Source: JAIXWP01 sp965247015 (lineage in GTDB: Bacteria > Bacteroidota > Bacteroidia > Flavobacteriales_D > Sanyastnellaceae). From it: DNA of 64,000 nt. Below the pieces are notes generated by a model. The model ran no database searches, had not been told where the DNA came from, and worked only from the letters and a program-made list of their open reading frames with translations. The DNA lies in assembly GCA_965247015.1 (NCBI GenBank), contig CBDFGG010000002.1, positions 258,777 through 322,776 on the forward strand, in the 5' to 3' direction. Positions 15,761 through 25,900 of this stretch are shown here, one piece after another. The position numbers and the translations under genes were made by a program. Each line of letters begins with the position of its first letter. Position 1 is the first letter of the stretch.

Positions 15761-18079
15761 ATGAAAAAGCTATTCACGATTTTCTTGTTGCTATTTGCAA
15801 CAACGGTCGTTCATGCCCAAGTGGAAAATCACGAAGATCATGATGGACACGATCATGCCGAAGATGAACACACGGATCATGACGAACACGAGCATGAAGA
15901 GGAGACGATTCATGGGAATGTTTTTGTACTAAATGAAAAAGGAAAGAAGGAAGGTTTAGAAGGCGCAGTTGTGATCTGGAAAGGTACACAGGCTGGCGCA
16001 ATTACTAACGCCAAAGGGCATTTCCATCTCGAACACCACGAATCACAAGATACTCTTTTGATCATGTTCGTGGGTTTCGCTACGGACACGATTAAGGTAG
16101 ATCACGAACAACACGAGTTGAGCATCACGCTTGAACCGTCATTGATGACGGGGGTCAATATTATTGCTGAAATTGAAGCAACGAGAATGACCTTGAAGAA
16201 CGCTCAATTGTCGCAAGTGATGGGGGAGAAGGAACTCTGCAAAGCGGCGTGCTGTAATCTATCGGAGAGTTTCGAGACCAATGCATCGATCGATGCATCG
16301 TTCACCGATGCGATCACAGGGACGCGACAGATAAAAATGTTGGGGCTCGATGGACGCTATACGCAGGTGATGTTTGATAATATTCCCACGGTGAGAGGAC
16401 TTGCTTCTATCTACGGTCTGAGCTATCTGCCCGGTCCATGGATTAAGGAAATATCTATTTCGAAAGGGGTAGGATCTGTGATCTCTGGACATGAAAGTAT
16501 CACTGGACAAATCAATGTTGCTCACAAAACATCGGACATGGCGGAACGCCTTTTTGTGAATGCATATTATGGTTCACAAGGTCGAATGGAGATCAATGCG
16601 GTGGCAAAGCAAAAAGTGGGAGAGCAGTGGAATAGTCTTTTGTTTCTTCACGGAGCTCAGGCACAGCAGCGATTTGACATGAACAAGGACGGTTTTTTAG
16701 ACAACCCGTTGTTCCAAAATTTGGTGGTCAGAAATGATTGGGAATACATTGGAAAAAAAGGGATGCGCGGAAATTATTCTGCATCCTATCACCAACTAAG
16801 CAATACTAGCGGGCAGTATGACTATGATCCTTCGGATGATATTCGCCGCCAATTGTGGGGAGTTAATATCGACACACAACGCGCTGAAGTAAGCGCAAAG
16901 ACGGGCTATGTCTTTGAAGAGAAAGATGGAATGAGCATCGGGTCGCAGTTTTCAGCATCTTACCACGATCAAAGTGGTAACTATGGAAGCCGCATCTACG
17001 AGGGCATTCAACTCAATCTGAGAGGGAATGTGCTCTTTGCGTCAGAGTACAACGAATCCATCAAACAAACGAGTGGTATATCATACGTTCAGGATGATTA
17101 TCAAGAACAATTAGGAGTTTTTAATTTTGATCGTACCGAACAAACATTCGGTTTGTTTACGGAACATACTTTCAACTACAAAGAACTTCTTTCTGTGATC
17201 GTTGGTTTGCGCGGTGATTATCACAATACATATGGTTTCTTCGCTACGCCTAGATTGCATACGAGATATAGTTTCAATGAACTCACCACATTAAAATTCA
17301 GTATCGGAAAAGGCTATCGTTCTCCTAATTTATTGATGGATAACGTAGGAATGTTTGCTAGCAATCGCGTCATTCAAATTGAAGCGGTGGATGGCGATAC
17401 TCCTTATGGAATGAAGCTAGAGGACGCATTGAATATGGGATTGGTATTTACCAAGAAATTTAAAATGTTCCATCGTGATGCAACACTCGCGCTTGATTTG
17501 TACCGCACCGATTTCAAAGATCAAATTGTAGTGGATTGGGAAACTCCGACCGTGATTAAGTTTTATCAGTTAGATGGAAAGTCTTATTCCAATAGCGCAC
17601 AGATAGAGTTGCAATGGAGTCCACTTCGTCGATTGAATATGCGTATGGCATATCGTTGGTTAGAGGCAAAGACTACCTATGGTGAGGAATTGTTGTTACG
17701 TCCATTGATTGCCCAACATCGATCTTTTGTGAATTTAGATTACAGCACCAAGGAAAAAGAGAATGGAGCAAAATGGATGTTCGATTTCACTGCGCGTTGG
17801 CTAGGAAAGCAGCGCCTGCCGGACACTTCAACCAATCCGCATCACTATATGGCACATGCTTACGGTGAGGCTTATTACATCTTCAATGCTCAAGTAAGTC
17901 GACACTTCAATAAGAATTTTGAGATCTATCTCGGTGGAGAAAATCTTGGAAACTTCATGCAAATGAATCCGATCATTTCCGCTGATAATCCCGATTCACA
18001 GTACTTCGACGCCTCGCTCATCTACGCCCCCGTATTCGGCAGAATGGGATACGTTGGGTTGAGGTGGAGGATAGGATAG
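15761..18079 (+). CDS. TonB-dependent outer-membrane receptor with a His-rich N-terminus, probably metal-related
   Basis: 772 residues. The signal peptide ends near residue 19-20 (VHAQ). Residues 24-51 contain nine histidines and about fourteen acidic residues, a likely metal-gathering segment. A carboxypeptidase-regulatory-like beta-sandwich (about 50-130) follows, then a plug domain with GTRQIKMLGLDGRYTQVMFD and the ACCNLSESFETN motif, then the 22-strand barrel ending in an aromatic-rich strand. Co-transcription with an HMA and a HYC_CC_PP protein suggests copper or zinc transport; the metal is not shown by sequence. The gene ends at a word-type inverted repeat. Confidence 0.9.
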   Translation: MKKLFTIFLLLFATTVVHAQVENHEDHDGHDHAEDEHTDHDEHEHEEETIHGNVFVLNEKGKKEGLEGAVVIWKGTQAGAITNAKGHFHLEHHESQDTLLIMFVGFATDTIKVDHEQHELSITLEPSLMTGVNIIAEIEATRMTLKNAQLSQVMGEKELCKAACCNLSESFETNASIDASFTDAITGTRQIKMLGLDGRYTQVMFDNIPTVRGLASIYGLSYLPGPWIKEISISKGVGSVISGHESITGQINVAHKTSDMAERLFVNAYYGSQGRMEINAVAKQKVGEQWNSLLFLHGAQAQQRFDMNKDGFLDNPLFQNLVVRNDWEYIGKKGMRGNYSASYHQLSNTSGQYDYDPSDDIRRQLWGVNIDTQRAEVSAKTGYVFEEKDGMSIGSQFSASYHDQSGNYGSRIYEGIQLNLRGNVLFASEYNESIKQTSGISYVQDDYQEQLGVFNFDRTEQTFGLFTEHTFNYKELLSVIVGLRGDYHNTYGFFATPRLHTRYSFNELTTLKFSIGKGYRSPNLLMDNVGMFASNRVIQIEAVDGDTPYGMKLEDALNMGLVFTKKFKMFHRDATLALDLYRTDFKDQIVVDWETPTVIKFYQLDGKSYSNSAQIELQWSPLRRLNMRMAYRWLEAKTTYGEELLLRPLIAQHRSFVNLDYSTKEKENGAKWMFDFTARWLGKQRLPDTSTNPHHYMAHAYGEAYYIFNAQVSRHFNKNFEIYLGGENLGNFMQMNPIISADNPDSQYFDASLIYAPVFGRMGYVGLRWRIG

Positions 18080-18080
18080 T

Positions 18081-18134
18081 GTTTGGGGTTTGGGGTTAGG
18101 AGAAATTTATCCCCTAACCCCTAACTCCTAACTC
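18081..18134. terminator. Inverted repeat of period-7 words between convergent genes, likely terminator
   Basis: Left arm GTTTGGG-GTTTGGG-GTTAGGA and right arm CCCTAAC-CCCTAAC-TCCTAAC are imperfect reverse complements (about 18 pairs, three mismatches) around an A/T loop. It fills the 57-base gap between the TonB receptor and phosphosugar mutase genes and is of the same heptamer style as other intergenic arrays in the window. Confidence 0.6.
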
Positions 18135-18136
18135 TG

Positions 18137-19870
18137 TTATCCCACCACCTGCTCTTTGATCGCGTTAATGCGGTCTTTGATGCGGGATACTTGGGTGCGG
18201 TAGTTTGCTTTGCCTTCGAATTTTTCTTTGATGGAAAAATAGAATTTGATTTTCGGCTCGGTGCCGCTTGGTCTTGCTGAGATCTTTGATCCATCGGCAA
18301 GAACGAATTGTAATACATTACTTGATGGTAAATCAAGCGCACGAGTTTCCCCGGTCAATAGATTTTTTGCTGAACTGGTCGAAATATCGCGGATTTCTAC
18401 AACTGCCGATCCGCCCAGCTCTGCCGGAGGATTGGTACGTAGATCAATCATCATTTGCTTGATCTTTTCCACACCATCCATTCCCTTGATTGTAATGGAA
18501 ACTAATTCCTCGTGATACAATCCATATTGATCGTAAATATTCATGAGCATCTCATAGAGGCTTAAACCATGCGCTGAAGCCCATGCTGCCATCTCTGCGA
18601 TGACAACGCTTGAAAGCACTGCGTCTTTATCTCTCACGAATTCTCCAACGAGATAGCCATAGCTTTCTTCACCACCTCCGATGAAAAATTCTTTGCCTTC
18701 TTTCTCGCGCATCACTCCTGCGATGTACTTAAATCCCGTCAAAGTATCATACCATGGAATGTCGTGCTCTCTTGCAATGTCTTCAATCAAATCGGTAGTA
18801 ACGATGGTCTTTGCAACGTATTCATTGCCTTTCATCATTCCCTTTTGATTGCGACGCATGATTTGATAATACACAAGCAAACTTCCAGTTTGATTTCCAT
18901 TGAGCAAAATGAGCTCGCCTCTATCATCGCGAACTGCAATACCTACGCGGTCTGCATCGGGGTCGGTTCCAAGAACGAGGTCTGCATTTTCAGTTTTCGC
19001 TAAGTCTAATGCCAACTGCAATGCTTCTTTTTCTTCTGGATTTGGTGAATGAACCGTTGGGAAATTTCCATCTGCAACAGCTTGAGATTCTACAATCAAA
19101 ACATTCGCAAAGCCTAGAGCATTCAAGGCTTTCGGAACCATAGTGATTCCTGTGCCGTGGATAGAGGTGTAGACGACTTTTAAATTATTCGCTGCTTTAA
19201 TTTCTTCTTTTGAAAGAATAATATCATTCAATTTTTGCAAATAAGCATTTTCTACATCATCAGAAATTGCATGAATCAATGATGTGTTTGCATCCCATTT
19301 TACATCTGTTACTCCTTTCACAGCGCGTACTTCCTGGATGATTCCTTTGTCATGAGGAGGAAGCACTTGTGCGCCATCTTCCCAATAAACTTTATATCCG
19401 TTGTATTCCTTGGGGTTATGTGAAGCTGTAATAACTACACCTGATTGACAACCTAATTCCCTCACAGCAAAAGATAGAAGTGGAGTAGGGCGGAGCTCTG
19501 AAAATAGATGAACTTCGATTCCATTTGCAGAAAGCACATCAGCCGTCACTTGCGCAAAGAAGCTCGATTGATTTCTTGAATCATAAGCAATGGCAACTTT
19601 GGAGGTCTGATTTGGAAATTGTTTTTTGATATAATTCGCCAAGCCTTGTGTTGCAATGCCAATGGTGTATTTGTTGATGCGATTAGTACCAACACCCATG
19701 ATCCCGCGAAGTCCGCCGGTGCCGAAATCGAGGTCGGTGTAAAAGCTTTCTAAGAAAAGCTTAGGATCGTTTTCTAATAAAGCTTTTACTTCTGCCTGTG
19801 TCTGAGCATCCACGTCATTCGACATCCATGATGCTGCTTTATCTAGTATTTCTTGTGAAATCTGTGTCAT
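18137..19870 (-). CDS. Phosphosugar mutase (phosphoglucomutase/phosphomannomutase, alpha-D-phosphohexomutase superfamily)
   Basis: 577 residues, the length of the PGM2-like class. Converts hexose 1- and 6-phosphates. The phosphoserine loop TASHNPKEYNGYK has Ser150 as acceptor, the metal loop is GTDPDADRVGIAV, the sugar loop is GGEESYGYL and the phosphate-binding loop is RPSGTEPKIKFY. All four domains are complete. The start overlaps the rmlD-like stop in ATGA, so the two are translationally coupled and may serve sugar-nucleotide supply for surface polysaccharide. Confidence 0.93.
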   Translation of the reverse strand: MTQISQEILDKAASWMSNDVDAQTQAEVKALLENDPKLFLESFYTDLDFGTGGLRGIMGVGTNRINKYTIGIATQGLANYIKKQFPNQTSKVAIAYDSRNQSSFFAQVTADVLSANGIEVHLFSELRPTPLLSFAVRELGCQSGVVITASHNPKEYNGYKVYWEDGAQVLPPHDKGIIQEVRAVKGVTDVKWDANTSLIHAISDDVENAYLQKLNDIILSKEEIKAANNLKVVYTSIHGTGITMVPKALNALGFANVLIVESQAVADGNFPTVHSPNPEEKEALQLALDLAKTENADLVLGTDPDADRVGIAVRDDRGELILLNGNQTGSLLVYYQIMRRNQKGMMKGNEYVAKTIVTTDLIEDIAREHDIPWYDTLTGFKYIAGVMREKEGKEFFIGGGEESYGYLVGEFVRDKDAVLSSVVIAEMAAWASAHGLSLYEMLMNIYDQYGLYHEELVSITIKGMDGVEKIKQMMIDLRTNPPAELGGSAVVEIRDISTSSAKNLLTGETRALDLPSSNVLQFVLADGSKISARPSGTEPKIKFYFSIKEKFEGKANYRTQVSRIKDRINAIKEQVVG

Positions 19871-20745
19871 GATTGTAAGTCTTTAAAACATTCTTGCAAT
19901 GCTTCCTTCCAATGAATGGTAGGACCTATATTTTTTTCAAATTTTGAAGTGTCTAATTTCGAATAACTCGGACGCAATGCTTTCTGTGGAAACATGTCAG
20001 ATGATACTGGTTCCACTTGAGTGGCGCGCCCCGCGGCTTCTATAATAGCACATGTGAAATCAAACCAAGAGGCTGTTTCCGTATGTGTGTAGTGATAAAT
20101 ACCAAATGGAATTTCCTCACCATTTTTTAACCGAACGATCATTCGGTTGATGTCTTGTGCTAATCTACGAGCATATGTCGGTGAAGCGAATTGATCATTT
20201 ACCACCGTTAGTTTATCTCGCTCACTTGATAAACGCATCATGGTTTTAAAGAAGTTATGGCCGAAGGTGCTGTAAAGCCAAGAAGTTCTGAAGATGTAAT
20301 ATGCTTCAATGGAATTTTGAATGTTCTTTTCTCCAGCTTCTTTCGCTCGGCCGTATTCGTTCAACGGATGCGTGTGGTCTTGCTCTGAATAGGGTGTGCT
20401 CTTTTTACCATCAAAAACATAATCTGTGGAAATATGAATGAGTATGGCATCCACCGCTTTAGCTGCCTTGGCTAATGAGCCGGCTGCAGTGGCATTTACC
20501 GCAAAATTATTTTCACGATCTTCTTCTGCTTTTTCCACGTTGGTATAGGCGGCACAGTTGACAATAAAGGCGGGCCTAAGAGCTTTCACAAAATTTATAA
20601 TTTGTTCCTCATTGGCTATATCCAGCTCTTCACGCGTAGCAAAGTGAAATACTAAATCAGGCTGATCGCTCGATAGGACGCGAAAATCCTGACCAAGCTG
20701 CCCCCCCGCGCCCGTTACCAATACAATATTCCCTCTTCTATTCAT
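19867..20745 (-). CDS. rfbD: dTDP-4-dehydrorhamnose reductase family protein
   Basis: 292 residues, an extended short-chain dehydrogenase. NAD(P)-binding TGAGGQLGQD at the N-terminus, the conserved ISTDYVFDGKKSTPYSE and the catalytic YGRAK (Tyr-x3-Lys) identify the RmlD group, which makes dTDP-L-rhamnose for cell-surface glycans. No other rml genes are adjacent, so the exact substrate is inferred. The start is taken at ATG 20745 in preference to an upstream TTG. A near-consensus -7 box (TTAATTTG, 20755-20762) lies 9 bases upstream. It overlaps the mutase gene by 4 bases. Confidence 0.9.
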   Translation of the reverse strand: MNRRGNIVLVTGAGGQLGQDFRVLSSDQPDLVFHFATREELDIANEEQIINFVKALRPAFIVNCAAYTNVEKAEEDRENNFAVNATAAGSLAKAAKAVDAILIHISTDYVFDGKKSTPYSEQDHTHPLNEYGRAKEAGEKNIQNSIEAYYIFRTSWLYSTFGHNFFKTMMRLSSERDKLTVVNDQFASPTYARRLAQDINRMIVRLKNGEEIPFGIYHYTHTETASWFDFTCAIIEAAGRATQVEPVSSDMFPQKALRPSYSKLDTSKFEKNIGPTIHWKEALQECFKDLQS

Positions 20746-20801
20746 AGCGGCTGCCAAATTAAGAGATTCCCGTCAATACTCGTATTCTATGCTTATTGGA
20801 A

Positions 20802-20809
20802 TATCTTTG
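20802..20809 (+). promoter_or_regulatory. -7 promoter box of the outer-membrane protein gene at 20852
   Basis: TATCTTTG, an exact TAnnTTTG match, about 40 bases before the preferred start. No good TTG at -33. It lies after the longer alternative start at 20789, which argues against that start. Confidence 0.5.
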
Positions 20810-20851
20810 TGTGGCATAATGATTGGGTGTGCGGATTCAAACCACAAAGTG

Positions 20852-21556
20852 ATGAAAAAGATTTATACCATTCTCATTGTTTCTTTCATAGCTCTAGCAA
20901 GCCATGCCCAATGGAATGAAAGAAATGCATCATTGGCTATTGGATTGCAAGTCGCAGAACCAAGAGGTGAGTTTGATCAGAATTATGAGGGCTATCCAAC
21001 AGGCATCGCAGCAAATTTCACAGCCCCTATTCGCCGCTCCCCATTTGAATTTGGTGTCGGTTTCGCTTGGAACAGCATGGGGAATTCTCGAGAAGATGTA
21101 AGTGTATTTATTGGTCAAGATAAAGCGGGTGATGATGTATATGAGCAAGGCGAAATGCGCATCACTAGCAACAACTATCGCTACCACATGGTAGGTCGTT
21201 TAAAGCCTTTTAAAGGCCCCTTTCAAATCTATGGTGATGTTATGGCAGGAGTGGAGCGTTTCACTACCTCCACCGACATTGAACTTACTGGCAGTGGATA
21301 CACTGAGGTAATAGAGGAAAACACTGCACACCGCGATTTCGGGTGGTCTGTAGGATGGGCAGTGGGAACACGCATTCGAGTGGCGCGATCATTTTTTATC
21401 GATGCCCGCTTCGAAAATCTGAATGGCGGAACTGCAACATTCGTGGATCAAGAATCTATTTTGATTAATCCTGATGATAATACCTTGGATTTTCAAACCA
21501 AGGAAACACGCACCAATAAGTTCACTTATCAGCTAGGAATAGCGATCGAATTTTAA
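20852..21556 (+). CDS. Predicted outer-membrane beta-barrel protein
   Basis: 234 residues. A clear signal peptide (MKKIYTILIVSFIALASHAQ), then alternating hydrophobic strands (FEFGVGFAWNS, YRYHMVGRLKPF, FGWSVGWAVGTRIRV, FFIDARFENL) and a C-terminal strand ending in Phe (YQLGIAIEF), typical of small porin-like barrels. No family name recognised. The start at 20852 is chosen because it gives a proper signal peptide and lies downstream of the -7 box. It ends 3 bases before the stop of the convergent permease gene. Confidence 0.8.
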   Translation: MKKIYTILIVSFIALASHAQWNERNASLAIGLQVAEPRGEFDQNYEGYPTGIAANFTAPIRRSPFEFGVGFAWNSMGNSREDVSVFIGQDKAGDDVYEQGEMRITSNNYRYHMVGRLKPFKGPFQIYGDVMAGVERFTTSTDIELTGSGYTEVIEENTAHRDFGWSVGWAVGTRIRVARSFFIDARFENLNGGTATFVDQESILINPDDNTLDFQTKETRTNKFTYQLGIAIEF

Positions 21557-21559
21557 GTG

Positions 21560-22804
21560 TTATTTCGATCGAATCGCATCTACTGGATTCAAGCGCGAAG
21601 CGCGCCATGCAGGAATAAATCCGCTGATGACTCCTACCACTACAGAGATCGTAAGTCCCATTACAATTCGTGCAATCGGTAGTATGAATTCAAAGTCGAA
21701 TGCTGCTGTCATCAATAGGGATAATAGCCAAACGAAGATGAGTCCAAAGCTCCCGCCGATGAGGCATAGAGCGATACTTTCAAAGAGGAACTGAAAGAGA
21801 ATAAAATAATTCTTAGCGCCCAATGATTTCTGAATTCCAATGATGTTGGTGCGCTCTCTCACAGAAACAAACATGATATTGGCAATGCTAAATGCCCCCA
21901 CGAGGATGGCGAATACACCAATGATCATCCCAGCAATATTGAACACACCCACAATACTATCGACCATCCCAGAAATCATTTTCGATTCAATAATCGAAAA
22001 GTCGTTGGAGCCATTCGGCTTTACTCCGCGCACCGCGCGGAAAGTAGAAATAACATCATCTTTTAATTGCTCATTGCTGATGCCCTCACGGGCTTTCACA
22101 ATGATAGCTGCATCTACCTCATCGTAATTGATGAGTCTTATCCCGAAGGCCACAGGCATATACACGGCCTGGTCCGTTCCGTTTCCAAATAGCGAAGCTC
22201 CTTCTTCTTTCAATACGCCAATCACTGTGGTCTTCAGACCACCCACTTTTATTTCTTTTCCAAGCGGATCATCACCTCCGAATAAGGTCTGTGCTACAAT
22301 TGCTCCGATGATGACTGAGTTTCGACCGGCCTCACATTCTTGCTTCGTGAAGTAACGTCCCTCGTTTATTTTAAGGGCAATGGTTTGATTGTATTCAAAC
22401 GATATTGCTGTCACATTCACATCGTCAATGAAATTGTTTTTAAACTCTGCAGTTTTGTTGGTACCTACTTGATAAGCCATCGCTGATGCAGATGTGAGGC
22501 GGCGCTCCAGTTTTTCCATGTCTTTGATGGATGGCTGACGGCGGCCCATGTATTTCCACCACTCGTATTCTTCATCGCCCTCCTCTGGACCCATGGGCCA
22601 CTTTTGGATGAAGAGAATATCACTGCCAATCACATCGAGGCTCGACTTCATATCGGCTTCCATCGAATCGACAACACTGAGCACGAAAATGATAGAGAAA
22701 ATACCAATGGTTACCCCAAGCAAAGACAAGGTGGTGCGCAGCTTATTGACCACTAAGGCCTGCCATGCAAACAAAAAACTTTCTTTGATCAATCGGATAA
22801 ACAT
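21560..22804 (-). CDS. MacB-like ABC transporter permease (FtsX family)
   Basis: 414 residues. The N-terminus NKLRTTLSLLGVTIGIFSIIFVLSV is the first transmembrane helix of the MacB/LolC type; a large periplasmic domain (about 45-270) follows, then three helices with the FtsX core, including NIMFVSVRERTNIIGIQKSLGA. It ends in the characteristic PAWRASRLNPVDAIRSK. Such permeases work as mechanotransmitters in export of lipoproteins, peptides or drugs. No ATPase or membrane-fusion partner is next to it here. It is divergent from the large surface protein gene at 22.9 kb. Confidence 0.9.
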   Translation of the reverse strand: MFIRLIKESFLFAWQALVVNKLRTTLSLLGVTIGIFSIIFVLSVVDSMEADMKSSLDVIGSDILFIQKWPMGPEEGDEEYEWWKYMGRRQPSIKDMEKLERRLTSASAMAYQVGTNKTAEFKNNFIDDVNVTAISFEYNQTIALKINEGRYFTKQECEAGRNSVIIGAIVAQTLFGGDDPLGKEIKVGGLKTTVIGVLKEEGASLFGNGTDQAVYMPVAFGIRLINYDEVDAAIIVKAREGISNEQLKDDVISTFRAVRGVKPNGSNDFSIIESKMISGMVDSIVGVFNIAGMIIGVFAILVGAFSIANIMFVSVRERTNIIGIQKSLGAKNYFILFQFLFESIALCLIGGSFGLIFVWLLSLLMTAAFDFEFILPIARIVMGLTISVVVGVISGFIPAWRASRLNPVDAIRSK

Positions 22805-22921
22805 AGACCACGAAGCTACAAGATTATTGAGAGATTTGAGGTAGCTCTTGTGATGAGCGGTATTTTAGACGCCTGAATACAATTTTTTCAGAGAAATTCC
22901 TTTTTGGATGCGCCTCTTATC

Positions 22922-25900
22922 GTGATTAAGCATTGTTTTAATATCGTAGTTCTTCGCTGGTGCCTGCTACTGCTGGCATGCTATGCCCCGACACATGCGT
23001 GGGCACAGTTCTCCAATGAACGCGTGAAGGTGCTAGCTTCCGCTGACACCTTGGTGCTTGATTCTCTTAGCCTGATTCCCCAATCTGTTCAGATTTCTAC
23101 ATTGGATGGCGCGCCTTGCAAGGCCTTCATGGTGCTGAATGTAAAATCGCAATTGATTCGAATCGATTCCACTTTTACGGATTCGATTCGTGTGAGCTAT
23201 CGTGTATTTCCGACGGCTTTTCCTTCCCGCATTTTTAATAAGGACACCACACTGATTACGGCAGCGGGAAGTGGAATGATCCAGGCTTATGTGCCGCAGC
23301 CTTTCACCGCAGAGAATTTACTTGACGATTCGGGCATACGAAAATCGGGAAGTATTTCTCGAGGAGTGAGTTTTGGAAATGCACAAAATCTCACGGTGAA
23401 TTCCAATCTCAATCTTCAAATGAATGGTCGATTGTCGGATCGTTTTCAATTGCTCGCTTCTATTTCAGATGATAATATTCCTATCCAACCCAACGGAAGT
23501 ACCCAACAATTGCAAGATTTTGATCAGGTCTTTATTCAAATTTTTGATGATAAAACCAAAATTATTGCAGGCGATTTTTTACTTAAAAAACCACAGGGTT
23601 ATTTCACGAATTATTTCAAACGATCGCAAGGTGCTTACTTTTTTACCAATGAAAAAATAAATGAAAAAGCACTCACAGTAGAAGCATCCGCTTCGGTTTC
23701 GAAGGGACGTTTTGCTCGAAATGTGATCCAAGGAATCGAGGGCAATCAAGGACCGTATCGCTTGACCGGGGCGGACAACGAGTTGTTTATTGTTATTCTC
23801 GCTGGAACAGAAGCTGTTTACATAGATGGTAGAAAATTGGAGCGAGGTCAAGACCGAGATTATATCATTGATTACAATGCTGCAGAAATAATTTTTACCC
23901 CAAAACAATTCATCACAAAGGATCGAAGAATTGTTATAGAGTTTCAGTATTCTGATCGTCGCTATGCGCGCCCGTTGTTGCACACTGCGCTTACTTATGG
24001 CAATGAAACTGCTCTCACATACCTCAATCTATATTCTGAGTCTGATGCAAAGAATCAGCCTTTGCAACAAGATCTAACCGCTGATCAACGCGAATTATTG
24101 GCGAATGCAGGGGACGATCCTCTGTCGGCTTTTACATCAGGCATTGATAGCGTGGGTTATTCGAGCAGCCAGGTGTTGTATGCATTGAGAGATTCACTCG
24201 GTTTTGATAGTGTTTTGGTTTTTTCTACTGATCCGAGCGTGGCGATTTACCGTGTTCAATTTACCAATGTTGGCTTGGGAAATGGTGATTATGTAGAAGA
24301 TGGATTTACAGCGAATGGACGCAAGTTTAAGTGGGTGAGTCCGCTTTTAGTGGATGGAGTATTGGTACCGCAGGGAAGCTATGTGCCGCAGTTGTTATTG
24401 GTGGCGCCGAAGAAACGACAATTGATTCATGCAGGGCACCGCCGCAAATGGAGTGATAAGAACACAGCGTCTATTGAAGCGGCATTATCAGTGAATGACC
24501 TGAATACCTTCAGCGGGAGAGATGCCAATGACGATGTAGGCTATGCCGTGAAGGGTGGCTGGGAAATTTTTTCCAAGAAAAAAATAATAAACGATTCGAT
24601 TCAGCGCGCGCGATATTCCGTGGGCGGACAGTACGAGTATAATTCGAAAACCTTTGTCGGTATCGAGCGATTTCGTGAAGTGGAATTTGATCGAAATTGG
24701 AATTTATTAGGATTGAATTTGGTTTCAGATTTTCAATGGATTGGAGTGCAGGGCGGATGGGAAAAGAATAAGATAGGAAACGCTTGGTTGGGGGGTGAGT
24801 ACTTGAGTATTGGAACGGGCTACAATGGCCAGAAGGCCAATGTGGGAACGAATATTCGCACACAGAAATGGACCGTGATTACGAAGGGTTCGGTGCTTGA
24901 AACAGACGGTTTGCGTAACACCTCCTTCGTGAGACACCAAAGTGAAGTTTCGAGAGTGCTTGGAAAATTCCGATTGACATTTAAAGATGAGCACGAATTG
25001 AATCGCTATTTTTTGGAATCAAGAGATAGCGTGTTGAGTAATTCATATCGTTTTTATGATTGGCAGGTGATTGCAGGCACGAGCGACACCTTGAAGACGA
25101 GTGTTTCAGTTTACTATCGTGATCGATTGGATTGGCGACCTAGAGAGGGCTTGCTCTTGGGTTCCGCACGAGCAGATGAATACGGGGCGAATTGGAGTCA
25201 GCGGGGAAAAAGAGAAAACCGAATGAACATTCGGGTGAGTAATAGAAGATTGCGTGCCATTGATCCGGAGCTATTTACACAGCAACCAGAAAATACGTTG
25301 ATCGGAAGGGTGGAGTATTATTACAAAGCTCCGAGTGGTTGGTTGCAGAGTTCTACGTTCTACGAAATAGGTAGTGGACTCGAGCAGCGCAGAGAGTTTA
25401 TTTATCTCGAAGTTCCCGCCGGGCAAGGAAATTATGTATGGCGTGACTACAACAGTGACGGAGTGCGCGACTTGAATGAATTTGAGGTAGCACAGTTTGT
25501 GTATGAAGCCAACTACATTCGAAGTTATGTTCAGACCGCAGATTATGTGCGTACCTATACCAATCAGTTTAGTCAATCCGTGCAAATTCAGACGGGGAAG
25601 AATTGGAAGAAAACAAGTGGCTGGAAAAAATTTGTAGCGAAATGGAGTGATCAAGCTTCTTATCGCATCGATCGAAAGACCAATCGCGAAGACGAGCAGG
25701 ATCGTTTTAATCCGTTCATATCAAATTTAGGAGACACCGTTCTTTTGGCTCTTGGAGGGTCATTTCGGAATACATTATTTTTCAATAAATCACATCCACG
25801 ATTTACGGCAGATTACACCTATCAGCAATTACAGAACAAGAATTTGTTGAGCAATGGATTTGAATCGCGTGGGGAGGAATATCACCAGATTGCCTTTCGA

